Source: Pseudomonadota bacterium
Lineage (GTDB): Bacteria > Pseudomonadota > Alphaproteobacteria > Rhodospirillales > Magnetospirillaceae
Direction: 5' to 3'
Length of the DNA: 64,000 nucleotides
Assembly (NCBI GenBank): GCA_021793155.1
Contig: JAJYTF010000003.1
Location: forward strand, 62,001-126,000
How positions within the stretch are numbered: the stretch's first letter is position 1; every line of letters starts with the position of its first letter. The notes beneath the pieces were generated by a model. It was given only the letters and a program-made list of their open reading frames with translations, searched no databases and was not told where the DNA came from. The position numbers were made by a program, and so were the translations under genes. Positions 43,464 to 53,203 of the stretch are shown piece by piece.

Positions 43464-44594
43464 TCACCGCATGACCATATCGGGGTCGACGACGGCAGCG
43501 CGCCAGATGGGTACGATCGTCGCCAGGGTGTAGGGGAACACGGTAAAGAAGAACAGTGACGCCATCTGAATTTCATCGACGGACGGGGCCAGGGGAAATT
43601 CGGGATAGAGCACCGACCAGCCCTTGAGCACCGGCTCGAACAGCCGCGCGCCGAAATGAAAGACGTGCAGGAAGGCAAGGCCGTACCCGGCCAGGAAGGC
43701 GGTGAGCGACATCACCAGCCCTTCCAGCATCTTGACGCCGATGACGTCGGCTGTTTCCCAGCCGACAGCCTTCAGAATGCCGATTTCCCGACGCTCGTCG
43801 GCGGACAGGCCCGACGCCTTTTCCCACGAGAAGATGGCGAAAGCGAGGATAGCGCCGACCAGCAGCACCAGCACCATGCCCTCGCGCCAGTCGAATACCG
43901 ACTCGTAGGTGCGCCGCATTTCGTCGCGCAGGATGATGCGCGCGTCGGGCAGGGCGGCGTCGATCTTCTCTGCCACTGTCCGCACTTCCCGGGGATTGCG
44001 GATGGTGACGACGATGTCGGTGAAGCGGTCGGCCGGTATGCCGAAGAGGCGGCGGAAGTCGCCTTCCGAGACCAGGAACAGGTCGGCGGCGACCAGGGCG
44101 GATTCGGCGGCGATCGTGCTGGTCACGGTGAATGCCACCGGCCGGCCGTCATAGCCTCGGAAGCTCATCACGTCGCCGGGACCGACGCCCCGCACTGCGG
44201 CTACGCTGCTTCCGATGATGGCGGTACCGGCGGCAATCGACCTGTCGGGCGGCACCAGGAAAGTATAGTTGGCCGCCACCGCGGGATCGAACAGATACCC
44301 CCACAGCCGCCCCCCGGCCGCGGCAACGCCGCGGACGGCGCGAATAGTCGCCAGGCGGTCGGTGGGGATGAGATCGTGGCGCCCGGCGACCAGCCGCTGC
44401 ACCACCAGTTCCGGCGCGCCAGCCAGCAGCGCAGCCGCTTCGCGGCGGATGGCATGGCTCATCAGCATCACCGAGGACAGCAGGAACACCACCGCCGTAT
44501 AGACCGTCAACGAGGCGAGATTTTTCATCGGCCGCCGGGCCAGCGAGGACAGGGCGAAGTCGAGCAGTTGGCGCTGCCGTTCGAGCCCGGCCAT
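43464..44594 (-). CDS. FtsX-family ABC permease
   Basis: About 376 residues: one N-terminal membrane helix (NLASLTVYTAVVFLLSSVML), a large periplasmic domain (about 50-240), then three helices (GMVLVLLVGAILAFAIFSW; MLEGLVMSLTAFLAGYGLAFLHV; LFFFTVFPYTLATIVPIWRAA). ADERREIGILKAVGWE is the classic cytoplasmic FtsX/MacB coupling motif. Start ATG 44594 overlaps the TGA of the preceding gene; a GTG at 44597 is an alternative. Confidence 0.9.
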   Translation of the reverse strand: MAGLERQRQLLDFALSSLARRPMKNLASLTVYTAVVFLLSSVMLMSHAIRREAAALLAGAPELVVQRLVAGRHDLIPTDRLATIRAVRGVAAAGGRLWGYLFDPAVAANYTFLVPPDRSIAAGTAIIGSSVAAVRGVGPGDVMSFRGYDGRPVAFTVTSTIAAESALVAADLFLVSEGDFRRLFGIPADRFTDIVVTIRNPREVRTVAEKIDAALPDARIILRDEMRRTYESVFDWREGMVLVLLVGAILAFAIFSWEKASGLSADERREIGILKAVGWETADVIGVKMLEGLVMSLTAFLAGYGLAFLHVFHFGARLFEPVLKGWSVLYPEFPLAPSVDEIQMASLFFFTVFPYTLATIVPIWRAAVVDPDMVMR

Positions 44595-44908
44595 CACGGC
44601 GACGCCCGGTTCGCGGCGCCCGACGGCGGCATCAGAGAGCCCGAGGGAAAATGCTCGAGGGCGGCAGGATGGTCCTGGAAGGCCGCATGCCTGTCAGCCT
44701 GGCTGGCGTGACGGGTGTAGCGGGCCTCGGTGAACAGGCAGAGATCGGTCAGCTGCAATCTTTCGGCCAGCCGCGCGGTCCGGGCCAGACGGACCGCAGC
44801 CCGCCCCGGCCCCAGACACGCCTCGACGCAGGTGGTGCCGAAGGCGACGCCGCCCACGGCCAGGATGGCGAACAAGACGGTCGAAGGCCTAACACGCAAC
44901 GTAGACAT
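44594..44908 (-). CDS. Small exported or anchored protein, operon member
   Basis: About 104 residues. N-terminal hydrophobic anchor (VLFAILAVGGVAFGTTCVEACLG) with two Cys, then a basic helical part (RAAVRLARTARLAERLQL) and His-rich RHASQADRHAAFQDH. No family recognised. ATG at 44908 has AAGGGA eight bases upstream. Overlaps the permease start (TGATG), which ties it to the operon. Confidence 0.58.
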   Translation of the reverse strand: MSTLRVRPSTVLFAILAVGGVAFGTTCVEACLGPGRAAVRLARTARLAERLQLTDLCLFTEARYTRHASQADRHAAFQDHPAALEHFPSGSLMPPSGAANRASP

Positions 44909-44941
44909 CGCCACGTCCCTTCACGCCTGCCAGTCAGGCGG

Positions 44942-45127
44942 TCACACCCGCGCCGCCGCCTTCATCAAGACGATGCGGACGGCGCTGGTCAGGCTGGGGC
45001 CCAGGCCCATCGCCTGGGACAAGGCCGGCACCAGAACCAGCGAGGCCAGCGTCAGTCCGGTGCCCAGCAGCAGCGAACCCAACGGTGCCTCATCGCTTGT
45101 GCCGCTGCCCTTGGTCGAGTTGCTCAT
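44942..45127 (-). CDS. Small single-span membrane protein
   Basis: About 61 residues with one strong membrane segment (SLLLGTGLTLASLVLVPALS). Unknown function. The start overlaps the stop of the DUF2946-like gene (ATGA), and it is followed by the next operon gene after 33 bases. Confidence 0.55.
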   Translation of the reverse strand: MSNSTKGSGTSDEAPLGSLLLGTGLTLASLVLVPALSQAMGLGPSLTSAVRIVLMKAAARV

Positions 45128-45597
45128 GAAATCTTCCCACGTCCAAGTCTGATGGCGTCGTCCCGCGACCCGTTGGCCGGGGCACGCAGTTCACCGCGGG
45201 AAAGGAGGGCCTCGGGGGCTGGCGGGGCTACTGCCCCGGGCAGGCCGGGAGCCGTGGCATCGGCCGGCATCAACGTCTCCACCGCCACCATCGACGCGAA
45301 GTGGCGGAACGCCGACGGAGGCGGAAGCCGAAGGGCGACGTGGATCTGGCACAGCGGACAATGGCCGCATCCGGCCGAACCACCGCTGTCGCGCTGAGAG
45401 GATTGGAGGTCGACCGCCTGGTGGGCCGAGCAGATCCGGGTGAACAGGCCATCATCCGACGTCGGCAGCACCGCGGAGGCCGGCATGGGCGTCAGCAGAT
45501 TGAGCAGAAGAGCCAGCAGCGCAAGCCAGGGGCCCAAACGCCGCCATCTTGCGGTCGCCTTGCTTCGAGCTCTGGCTCGGCGGCCGATCTTATCCAT
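45124..45597 (-). CDS. DUF2946-like exported Cys/His protein
   Basis: About 157 residues. A signal or anchor (WLALLALLLNLLTPMPASA) is followed by a region rich in Cys and His, with GCGHCPLCQIHV as the DUF2946-type motif (three Cys, two His within 11 residues). Proteins of this family accompany copper-handling genes. It is the first gene of the coupled metal operon. Alternative upstream starts at about 45612-45621 cannot be excluded. Confidence 0.7.
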   Translation of the reverse strand: MDKIGRRARARSKATARWRRLGPWLALLALLLNLLTPMPASAVLPTSDDGLFTRICSAHQAVDLQSSQRDSGGSAGCGHCPLCQIHVALRLPPPSAFRHFASMVAVETLMPADATAPGLPGAVAPPAPEALLSRGELRAPANGSRDDAIRLGRGKIS

Positions 45598-45708
45598 GCA
45601 AATCGCTACCATGGCGCTCATCACGGGCAATGAAATACGCCCTGAACGCAGGCTAGCACATCGTCATCATGGAAGCCAACGCGGGCGGCGCCGCGTGGTT
45701 GAATTGCG

Positions 45709-45746
45709 CCCCGTCATTGCATCGCACACGGCTCGCAATGACGGGG
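45709..45746. repeat. REP-like palindrome
   Basis: CCCCGTCATTGC (45709-45720) and GCAATGACGGGG (45735-45746) are perfect 12-bp inverted arms around 14 bases. The TCATTGCGAG-like word is a common motif of alphaproteobacterial REP repeats. Probably an extragenic palindrome rather than an operator. Confidence 0.7.
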
Positions 45747-45802
45747 TTCGCCTTCGTAGGGATCCGCCAACCCCCCGAGATCGCCAGCAGATCTCCAGGC
45801 GC

Positions 45803-45925
45803 CTAGTGGTGAAAATCCGACGGATGGTACCGCCACCAGCCGTCGAATTTTCACCACAATTCAATTGGTTGGTGGGCCGCCTGATCCAGGCGCTTGGGGA
45901 CCAAGCGTCTGGGGCGGACCACTAG
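45803..45925 (+). repeat. 123-bp CTAG-ended structured repeat (family I, copy C)
   Basis: Starts CTAGTGGTGAAAATCC and ends GGGGCGGACCACTAG. Left stem: GGTGAAAATCCGACGG with CCGTCGAATTTTCACC (one mismatch). Middle: AATTCAATTGGTTGGTGGG. Right half contains the second stem GACGCTTGG-type arms around GGGGACC. The best preserved of the three copies; sits before pntB's stop side. Confidence 0.9.
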
Positions 45926-45956
45926 ACGGTACTTCGCTTCCCTTGCGCCGCAGTAA

Positions 45957-47366
45957 TCAGGCGTGCAGCGCCACCAGCACCTCGTCGAGCATCTTCTTGG
46001 CGTCGCCGAACAGCATGCGATTGTTGTCCTTGTAGAACAGCGGGTTGTCGACGCCGGCATAGCCCGAGGCCATGGATCGCTTCATAACGATCGAGGTCTT
46101 GGCCTTCCACACCTCCAGCACCGGCATGCCGGCGATGGGGCTGTTCGGATCTTCCTGGGCCGCCGGGTTGACGATGTCATTGGCGCCGATGACCATGGCG
46201 ACGTCGGTGGCAGGGAAGTCGTCGTTGATCTCGTCCATCTCCATCACGATGTCGTAGGGCACTTTGGCCTCGGCGAGCAGCACGTTCATGTGGCCGGGCA
46301 TGCGTCCGGCCACCGGATGGATGCCGAAGCGCACGTTGACGCCCTTCTCGCGCAGGAACTTGGTGATCTCGTAGACGGTGTGCTGCGCCTGGGCGACTGC
46401 CATGCCATAGCCCGGAATGATGATGACGTTCTTGGCCTCGCGCAGCAGCTCAGCGGTCTCGACGGCACTGACCGGCACCACCTCACCTGCCGGCTGCGCA
46501 CCATCACTTTTGGCCACCTGGCCGCCGCCGGTGCCGAAGCCGCCCGCGATGACGCTGACGAAGTTGCGGTTCATCGCCCGGCACATGATGTAGGACAGGA
46601 TGGCGCCCGAGGAGCCGACCAGCGCCCCGGTAACGATCAGCAGATCGTTCGACAGCATGAAGCCGGTGGCCGCAGCGGCCCAGCCGGAATAGCTGTTCAG
46701 CATCGATACCACCACCGGCATGTCGGCACCGCCGATGGCCATCACCATGTGCACGCCGAAGGCCAGCGAGATGAGGGTCATGACGATCAGCGGGAAGGTG
46801 CCGCCGCCCGCCGTCTCGGCGTTGAGGAAGACATGGCCGAAATAGATGACGATCAGCAGGCCGGCCAGATTGATCCAGTGGCGGGCCGGCAGCAGCACCG
46901 GCTTGCCATTGATCTTGCCCGACAGCTTGCCGAATGCGATCACCGAACCGGAGAAGGTCACCGCGCCGATCAGAATGCCGATATAGATCTCCGCCTCGTG
47001 AATGGTCTTTTCGGCGCCGGTGAACACGATGGAGGTGTCGATATAGCTGGCGAAGCCGACGACACACGCGGCGAAACCGACCAGGCTGTGCATCAGCGCG
47101 ACCAGTTCGGGCATCTGGGTCATCTGTACCTTTTTCGCGGCGTACAGGCCGACGCTGCCGCCGATGGCCATGGCGCCGATGATCAGGGGCAGGCCGCCCA
47201 TGGTCACCCGGGGGCCGAACACCGTCGCCAGCACGGCGATGGTCATGCCGACGATGCCGTAGACGTTACCGCGCCGCGAGGTCTCCGGGTTGGACAGGCC
47301 GCCGAGGCTGAGGATGAAAAGGATGGTGGCTCCGATGTAGGAGACAGTTGCGAGACTTGCAGACAT
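45957..47366 (-). CDS. pntB: NAD(P) transhydrogenase subunit beta
   Basis: About 469 residues. Membrane domain II with multiple helices (residues 1-275) and the NADP(H)-binding domain III, showing [37 protein letters not shown] and [13 protein letters not shown]. It couples proton entry to NADH-dependent reduction of NADP+ in the inner membrane. Begins 12 bases after pntA; together they form the transhydrogenase operon. Confidence 0.96.
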   Translation of the reverse strand: MSASLATVSYIGATILFILSLGGLSNPETSRRGNVYGIVGMTIAVLATVFGPRVTMGGLPLIIGAMAIGGSVGLYAAKKVQMTQMPELVALMHSLVGFAACVVGFASYIDTSIVFTGAEKTIHEAEIYIGILIGAVTFSGSVIAFGKLSGKINGKPVLLPARHWINLAGLLIVIYFGHVFLNAETAGGGTFPLIVMTLISLAFGVHMVMAIGGADMPVVVSMLNSYSGWAAAATGFMLSNDLLIVTGALVGSSGAILSYIMCRAMNRNFVSVIAGGFGTGGGQVAKSDGAQPAGEVVPVSAVETAELLREAKNVIIIPGYGMAVAQAQHTVYEITKFLREKGVNVRFGIHPVAGRMPGHMNVLLAEAKVPYDIVMEMDEINDDFPATDVAMVIGANDIVNPAAQEDPNSPIAGMPVLEVWKAKTSIVMKRSMASGYAGVDNPLFYKDNNRMLFGDAKKMLDEVLVALHA

Positions 47367-47378
47367 TGTTCGGTCTCC

Positions 47379-48968
47379 TTACTTGCGGAACATCGCCAGC
47401 ATGCGGCGGGTCACGGCGAAACCGCCGAACATGTTGACGGCCGTCAGCATCAGGCCGACGAACGCCAGCAGGCCGATCCAGAAGCCGGGCCGCTCGACGC
47501 CCTCGGCCAGCGGCGGGGCGATCTGTACCAGGGCACCGATGGCGATGATGCTTGAGATGGCGTTGGTAACGCTCATCAACGGCGTATGAAGCGCCGGGGT
47601 GACGTTCCACACCACCATGTAGCCGACGAAGCAGGCCAGCACGAACACGGTGAAATGGCCGAGGAAGGCCGGCGGAGCCGCCGATCCGATCAGCAGGAAC
47701 AGGAGGGCGCCAAGGCCGAAGACGATGGCCAATGTCTTGCCCGCCATCGGCGCACCCGCGCCATGACCGTGCCCCGAGGACTTCTTCTCCGGCTGCGGGG
47801 CGGCAGCAGGCTTGGCGGCAGGCGGGGCGGGCAGCTTCAGGGGAGGCGGCGGCCAGGTGACCTCACCTTCCTTGATGACGGTGAGGCCGCGGATGGCATC
47901 GTCTTCCATATTGACGTCGATGATGCCGTCCTTGGTCTTGCACAGTTCCTCGGTGAGACGCAGCAGGTTGGTGGCGTAGAGCGTCGAGGACTGCTTAGCC
48001 AGCCGCGAGGGGAAATCGGTATAGCCGACGATGGTGACGCCGTGCTTGACCACCACCTTGTTGGGCTCGGTCAGTTCGCAGTTGCCGCCCTGTTCGGCGG
48101 CCAGGTCGATGATGACGCTGCCCGGCTTCATCGACCGCACCATGTCGGCGGTGATTAGCCGGGGCGCGGGCTTGCCGGGGATCAAGGCGGTGGTGATGAT
48201 GATGTCCACATCCTTGGCCTGCTGGGCGTACATCTCGCGCTGGGCGGCCTGGAAGCCTTCGCTCATGACCTTGGCGTAACCACCGCCGCCCGAGCCCTCT
48301 TCTTCGTAGTCCACCTTGACGAACTCGGCGCCCATGGACTTGACCTGGTCGGCCACCTCGGGACGGGTGTCGTTGGCGCGCACGATGGCGCCCAGGCCCA
48401 CGGCGGTCCCCAGGGCGGCCAGACCGGCCACGCCGGCGCCGGCGACGAAGACCTTGGCGGGCGGGATCTTGCCGGCGGCGGTCACCTGGCCGTTGAAGAA
48501 GCGGCCGAACTGGTTCGCGGCCTCGATGACGGCGCGATAGCCGGTGATGCCGGCCATGGAGGTCAGCGCATCCATCTTCTGGGCGCGGGACAGCAGGCGC
48601 GGCAATGAATCCATCGCCAGGACCGTGACTTTCCGAGCGGCAAGCTGCTGCATCAGTTCGGGGTTCTGGGCGGGCCAGATGAAGCTGATCAGCGTCGTTC
48701 CTTCTTTCATCTGCGCCACTTCGTCCGGACTCGGCGCACGCACCCTGAAGACGATGTCGGAGCCGGACCAGATTTCAGCGGCGCTGCCGACGATCTTGGC
48801 GCCGGCGGCCGTGTAGGCTTCGTCAAAAAAATTGGCGCCGTCGCCAGCGCCACTTTCGACTGATACTGAGAAGCCGAGCTTGATCAGCTTCTCGACCACC
48901 TCGGGAACCGTCGCGACGCGCTTTTCGCCCGCGTACGTTTCTCTTGCTATTCCGATCGTTAGGGCCAT
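47379..48968 (-). CDS. pntA: NAD(P) transhydrogenase subunit alpha, single fused chain
   Basis: About 529 residues: NAD(H)-binding domain I (about 1-380; [54 protein letters not shown]), a Pro/Ala-rich linker (about 385-415) and the membrane part with four helices. In Rhodospirillum rubrum these parts are separate (pntAA, pntAB), so the fused form is a point of difference. ATG 48968. The 495 bp upstream hold no gene. Confidence 0.95.
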   Translation of the reverse strand: MALTIGIARETYAGEKRVATVPEVVEKLIKLGFSVSVESGAGDGANFFDEAYTAAGAKIVGSAAEIWSGSDIVFRVRAPSPDEVAQMKEGTTLISFIWPAQNPELMQQLAARKVTVLAMDSLPRLLSRAQKMDALTSMAGITGYRAVIEAANQFGRFFNGQVTAAGKIPPAKVFVAGAGVAGLAALGTAVGLGAIVRANDTRPEVADQVKSMGAEFVKVDYEEEGSGGGGYAKVMSEGFQAAQREMYAQQAKDVDIIITTALIPGKPAPRLITADMVRSMKPGSVIIDLAAEQGGNCELTEPNKVVVKHGVTIVGYTDFPSRLAKQSSTLYATNLLRLTEELCKTKDGIIDVNMEDDAIRGLTVIKEGEVTWPPPPLKLPAPPAAKPAAAPQPEKKSSGHGHGAGAPMAGKTLAIVFGLGALLFLLIGSAAPPAFLGHFTVFVLACFVGYMVVWNVTPALHTPLMSVTNAISSIIAIGALVQIAPPLAEGVERPGFWIGLLAFVGLMLTAVNMFGGFAVTRRMLAMFRK

Positions 48969-49463
48969 GTCATTCTCGCAGTGTCGAGGTTATACGAACT
49001 GTTCGGCTGTTCGACGAGGACACGGCCCTGCCTTGTGCCGGCGGCCGACGGCGGCGACTCACCAGCGCATTTGGTTGCAGTGTCACGACCCCGTCGGGTC
49101 AAAACGCCTCTCTTGTTCCGCGACGTGCACAATACGGATGCCGCTCGATAGGGCAAGAGCAAAGATCAGGACAGTTGATCATCGCCACAAAATGGCCACG
49201 GAATTCTGTCGTGCGCACCGCAACAGGTCATAAAACGTTGAGTTGCCTGCAAATATTTAAACATAACTCCATGGTTTGACATTTGCCTTATCGCCAAAAA
49301 GGTGGCGCCATATGTCCCTGCGATACTTTTCGACATAGCTTGCGAAGTTGGAGCAGTGCCGGCGAGAAGGTGGGGCGTAAGGTGTAGAGTCGCTTCGGCC
49401 GGTTGCATTCGGGCCGCGGCAAGGCCAAATCAGCCCCGCCCTTTCAAGTTTCTGGAGAGAAAC
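48969..49463. other. Intergenic region between pntA and the Met-rich peptide gene
   Basis: 495 bp without a supported gene; divergent promoters for pntAB and the small exported protein must be here. An AT-rich stretch at about 49230-49300 (with TTGACA at 49277-49282) is the likeliest promoter zone, but no matching -10 box at 16-18 bp is evident. Confidence 0.45.
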
Positions 49464-49760
49464 ATGTCTCGCCTTAAACTCGCTGGTTTCGGGATACTCG
49501 CGATCGGATGCGCCCTTTCGTCACCCTCGCTGGCCGACGAAATGAAGAATGGGATGATGATGATGATCAGCCCAGACGGTAAAACGTCGACAATGCCTAT
49601 CGATAAACACAAAGCCGAAATGATGATGAAACACGCCGAAAAAATGGACAGCGATATGGCGTTTTTCGTATGGGGTAATAAGCTATACGCCGTCAAGAAC
49701 GAGAAAATGAGCGACGGCAAGATGAGCTTCGATTACTGGGGGCTGCACGGCGTCAGGTAG
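49464..49760 (+). CDS. Small Met-rich exported protein
   Basis: About 98 residues. Signal peptide to about residue 24 (LAIGCALSSPSLA), then a mature part with an unusually high Met count (GMMMMISPDGKTSTMP, EMMMKHAEKMDSDMAF). Met clusters can bind Cu(I), but they may be only compositional. Lys and Asp are also frequent. ATG at 49464 has GGAG seven bases upstream. No family recognised. Confidence 0.72.
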   Translation: MSRLKLAGFGILAIGCALSSPSLADEMKNGMMMMISPDGKTSTMPIDKHKAEMMMKHAEKMDSDMAFFVWGNKLYAVKNEKMSDGKMSFDYWGLHGVR

Positions 49761-49851
49761 CACCAGGTTGTCGGCCTCAGCCTAACAAAGGGTTGGGGCA
49801 CGGCAACCGCCGCGACGACCGATCGTTGTCGTATCCGACAATTGGGAAGTT

Positions 49852-49925
49852 TGGCTGGGGGACTAGGATTCGAACCTAGGCTGGCGGAGTCAGAGTCCGC
49901 TGTCCTACCGCTAGACGATCCCCCA
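49852..49925 (-). tRNA. tRNA-Gln (anticodon CTG)
   Basis: On the minus strand: acceptor TGGGGGA with TCCCCCA, D arm GTCTAGCGGTAGGAC, anticodon arm GCGGA-CTCTGAC-TCCGC giving anticodon CTG (codon CAG), T arm CCTAGG-TTCGAAT-CCTAG and encoded CCA. All stems pair well. No integrase adjoins it. Confidence 0.95.
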
Positions 49926-50130
49926 GCAGAGGAGCGGAACTCAGGGCCGCTCCAGCAGGAAGGCCGGTCTTCTAGCACATCGCTTTGGACATTTCCAGCC
50001 CGCAATCGCCGGCGCCATACAAAACTCTGCCATCCGCAATACCACATAAGAGGCAGCCCTCGGGGCGATTCGTACTTTCAGAGTACCCCATTCCCCGCTA
50101 CGATCTCTCCTACGGGAGCGAGACGGAGGG

Positions 50131-51177
50131 ATGAGCGTGCTGGAAGAGGTCGTCGGCGGCGATCGCTTGAACCATGGTCGACCGACGTGCAGTTGCCAGA
50201 CTTCGACCTTGCCGGTGTACGGCGCCCTCGATCTCGGCACCAACAACTGTCGCCTGCTGCTGGCCACGCCCGCCTTCGACGGCTTTCGCGTCATCGACGC
50301 ATTCTCGCGCATAACCCGCCTGGGCGAGGGGCTGGCCGATTCGGGTGCCCTGTCCGAACCGGCCATGACCCGCACCGTGGCTGCCCTGCGGTACTGCGCC
50401 CAACGGCTCGCTCAGCGCGGCGTTCAGCACGTCCGCGCGGTCGCCACGGAAGCTTGCCGGCGGGCCAGCAACTGCGCCGCCTTCCTGACCCGTATCGAGG
50501 CTGAGACCGGCCTTTCCCTGGAGATCATCTCGGCCGAGGAAGAAGCCCGCCTGGCACTGGCCGGATGCGCCGCGCTGCTTGATCGCAATCCGCCCTGCGG
50601 GCTAGTGTTCGACATCGGTGGCGGCAGCACCGAATTGATCCGCGTGCGGGTCTGTCCGGACACGGGAATGCCGGAGATCGAGGCGTTTCTGTCGCTGCCC
50701 TTCGGCGTCGTCACCCTGGCCGAAGAATGCGGCCCGGCCATTCACGAACCTTGCGGCTATGCCGCGACGGTGGACCAACTGATCGGTGCGCTACACGATT
50801 TCGACCGTGATGGATCACTGGGTCGGCTGGCTGCTGCGGCCGAGGTGCAGATGCTCGGCACCTCTGGCACGGTCACCACCCTTGCGGGGGTGCATCTGAA
50901 CCTGGCCCGCTACAGCCGGCCCGCGGTAGACGGGTTACTGATGGATTTCAACGCGGTCGCCACGGTCAGCCGCCGACTGCTGAGCGCCACCGCCGAACAA
51001 CGGGCGGCACATCCTTGCATCGGCCGGGAACGCGCCGATCTGGTAGTGGCGGGTTGCGCCATCCTCGAAGCTATCTGCCGGGTGTGGCCGGCCGGCCGGC
51101 TGCGGGTTGCCGATCGCGGAGTGCGCGAGGGTGTCCTGCTGTCGATGATGCACGCCGACGGGGCATACGGGGAATGA
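50131..51177 (+). CDS. Ppx/GppA-type exopolyphosphatase or pppGpp phosphatase
   Basis: About 348 residues of the actin-like ASKHA fold: phosphate loop [43 protein letters not shown] and [11 protein letters not shown], then [14 protein letters not shown]. It hydrolyses inorganic polyphosphate or pppGpp; the sequence does not decide which. ATG 50131 directly abuts GGAGGG, so GTG 50137 (spacing six) may be the real start. Its TGA overlaps the rlmE ATG. Confidence 0.9.
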   Translation: MSVLEEVVGGDRLNHGRPTCSCQTSTLPVYGALDLGTNNCRLLLATPAFDGFRVIDAFSRITRLGEGLADSGALSEPAMTRTVAALRYCAQRLAQRGVQHVRAVATEACRRASNCAAFLTRIEAETGLSLEIISAEEEARLALAGCAALLDRNPPCGLVFDIGGGSTELIRVRVCPDTGMPEIEAFLSLPFGVVTLAEECGPAIHEPCGYAATVDQLIGALHDFDRDGSLGRLAAAAEVQMLGTSGTVTTLAGVHLNLARYSRPAVDGLLMDFNAVATVSRRLLSATAEQRAAHPCIGRERADLVVAGCAILEAICRVWPAGRLRVADRGVREGVLLSMMHADGAYGE

Positions 51178-51899
51178 CGACGCGAAAGGCACCGCGATCC
51201 GGCGGACAGGGGTCTGGCGGGCGAATGTTGAACGAACGGGTACGCACGGCCCGCCAGCGTACGGCCTCCTCGACCCGCTGGCTGCAGCGCCAGCTCAACG
51301 ATCCCTATGTGGCCGAGGCCAAACGCCGGGGTTTCCGCTCCCGCGCCGCGTTCAAGCTGATGCAGCTGGACGACCGCTTCCACATCCTCCGCCCTGGCAG
51401 CCGGGTGGTCGACCTCGGCGCTGCGCCCGGCGGTTGGACCCAGGTCGCGGTGGACCGGGTCAAGGCCCTCGACCCGCGCGGCGGCAAGGTCGTGGGCATC
51501 GACATCCTGGAATGGGAACCTGTGCCGGGCGCCGTGGCGCTGACCCGCGACTTCCTTGATGAGACCGCACCGCAAATGTTGAAGGATGCCCTGGGCGGCC
51601 CCGCCGACGTGGTGCTCTCGGACATGGCGGCGCCGACCACCGGGCATCCGGCCACCGATCACCTGCGCATCATCCATCTTTGCGAGGTGGCCCTGGACTT
51701 CGCCCTGCAGGTCCTTGCGCCGGGCGGTGCGTTCGTCGCCAAAGTATTCAAGGGTGGCACCGAGCGGGAATTGCTCGACCTGCTGAAGAAGCGCTTCGCC
51801 ACCGTCCGCCATGCCAAGCCGCCTGCCAGCCGCGCAGAATCGGCCGAGACCTATGTGGTGGCCATTGGCTTCCGCGGCGTTTCCAGTGCCGGCGACTGA
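51174..51899 (+). CDS. rlmE: 23S rRNA 2'-O-ribose U2552 methyltransferase RlmE
   Basis: About 241 residues of the FtsJ family. A basic N-terminus is followed by [15 protein letters not shown] (catalytic K), [15 protein letters not shown] (SAM site), [12 protein letters not shown] (catalytic D) and VAKVFKGG (catalytic K). It methylates the A-loop of the large subunit, a late assembly step. Start overlaps the upstream gene by ATGA. Confidence 0.94.
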   Translation: MTTRKAPRSGGQGSGGRMLNERVRTARQRTASSTRWLQRQLNDPYVAEAKRRGFRSRAAFKLMQLDDRFHILRPGSRVVDLGAAPGGWTQVAVDRVKALDPRGGKVVGIDILEWEPVPGAVALTRDFLDETAPQMLKDALGGPADVVLSDMAAPTTGHPATDHLRIIHLCEVALDFALQVLAPGGAFVAKVFKGGTERELLDLLKKRFATVRHAKPPASRAESAETYVVAIGFRGVSSAGD

Positions 51900-51934
51900 A
51901 CCATCGCGGTGCAGGTGCGCCGTCTGGCGGCCCG

Positions 51935-53203
51935 CTAACCCAGGCGGCTTTTCACCTTGTCGAAGTCCTCGACCTTGGCCAGCGGACCAATCGCGGCAAA
52001 GGTTGGTGCCGTGACGAACAGGCGCTTCGCCGCCCTCACCACCGCTTCGGCATCGACCTCCTCGATCTTCGCCACCACCTCCTCCACCGCGACCGGCCGG
52101 CCATAGGCCAGCATCTGGCGGGCCAGCTGCTCGCAGCGCGAGCTGGTGCTTTCCTGCGACATCAGAATACTAGCCTTGAGCTGGGCGCAGGCGCGCAGGA
52201 TCTCTTCCGGCTGCACGGACGCCGTCACCTTCATCACCTCGTCGCAGAGCAGCGGGATGACCTCGGCCACCTCGTCGGCGCCGGTGCCGGCATAGATGGC
52301 GAAAACCCCACCATCGTTGTAGGACGAGGCGAAAGAGTAGATGGAATAGACCAGCCCGCGTTTCTCCCGCACCTCCTGGAACAGGCGCGACGACATGCCG
52401 CCGCCCAGCAGCGTCGAGAGTACCGACACCGCATAGAAGTCCGGGTCGTCGTAAGAAATACCGTCGAAGCCGAGAACGATGTGAACTTGCTCGAGGTCGC
52501 GCTCTTCGCGGAAATCACCCCCTCGGTAGCGGGCCCGCTCGTCCGGGGCCGGACGGGATGGCGGCAGGGCAGTGAAATGCCGCTGGGCCAGGTCGACGAC
52601 GGCCTCGTGCCGGATATTTCCGGCCGCCGCCAGGATCATCCTGTTGCCGCCGTAATTCGCCCGCATGTAGTCCGCCACCGTCTGCCGCGACATGGCGCGC
52701 ACCAGTTCGGCGGTGCCCAGCACCGGCCGGCCGACGGCCTGGGCGGGATAGGCGGTCGCCTGGAAATAGTCGAAGACGATATCGTCCGGCGTGTCGATGG
52801 ACTGGTTGATCTCCTGGACCACTACCGCCTGTTCACGCGCCAGTTCCTCGGCATCCAACGTGGAATGCTGGAGGATGTCGGCGATGATGTCGAGCGCCAG
52901 GCCCACATCCTCCTTCAGCACCTTAGCGTAATAGGCCGTGTGCTCGCGCGAGGTATAGGCGTTCAGATGACCGCCCACAGCCTCGATCTCCTCGGCTATG
53001 CCGCGGGCCGATCGCCGCTCGGTGCCCTTGAACGCCATGTGTTCCAGCAGGTGGGAGACGCCGTTGATGTCGGCTGTCTCGTGGCGCGTGCCGGCGTTCA
53101 CCCACACGCCCAGCGAAGCGGTTTCGACCGAGGGCATGGGGTCGGTCATCACCGTCAGGCCGTTGTCCAGTCGGCTGATGCGGATGCTGTCGCCCTTGCT
53201 CAT
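51935..53203 (-). CDS. M16 zinc protease (processing-peptidase-like)
   Basis: About 422 residues. HLLEHMAFKGT is the inverted zinc motif (HxxEH) and the distal Glu is in the REQAVVVQEI stretch; GLVYSIYSFASSYNDGG and the second half are typical of the PqqL/MPP-beta-like group. ATG 53203 overlaps thrC stop (ATGA). thrC-M16 pairing is a recurrent alphaproteobacterial arrangement; substrate unknown. Confidence 0.92.
   Translation of the reverse strand: MSKGDSIRISRLDNGLTVMTDPMPSVETASLGVWVNAGTRHETADINGVSHLLEHMAFKGTERRSARGIAEEIEAVGGHLNAYTSREHTAYYAKVLKEDVGLALDIIADILQHSTLDAEELAREQAVVVQEINQSIDTPDDIVFDYFQATAYPAQAVGRPVLGTAELVRAMSRQTVADYMRANYGGNRMILAAAGNIRHEAVVDLAQRHFTALPPSRPAPDERARYRGGDFREERDLEQVHIVLGFDGISYDDPDFYAVSVLSTLLGGGMSSRLFQEVREKRGLVYSIYSFASSYNDGGVFAIYAGTGADEVAEVIPLLCDEVMKVTASVQPEEILRACAQLKASILMSQESTSSRCEQLARQMLAYGRPVAVEEVVAKIEEVDAEAVVRAAKRLFVTAPTFAAIGPLAKVEDFDKVKSRLG

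Larger units (their letters stand above)
45598..45956. other. Promoter-side region of the metal operon, with two repeats
   Basis: 359 bp between the metal operon and pntB. It contains the 12-bp palindrome at 45709-45746 and the CTAG-ended repeat at 45803-45925. The metal-operon promoter should lie in the first 110 bp, but I see no clear boxes or CueR/CsoR-type dyad. Confidence 0.5.

Noticed and set aside
34601-43464. Classical nos operon for nitrous oxide reduction
   Set aside because: NosL-like proteins and an ABC system are present, but nosZ, nosR and nosD are not in the window, and the ABC permease is FtsX type rather than NosY type.
49277-49282. TTGACA as a sigma-70 -35 box
   Set aside because: No acceptable -10 box lies 16-18 bp downstream, so I do not call a promoter.
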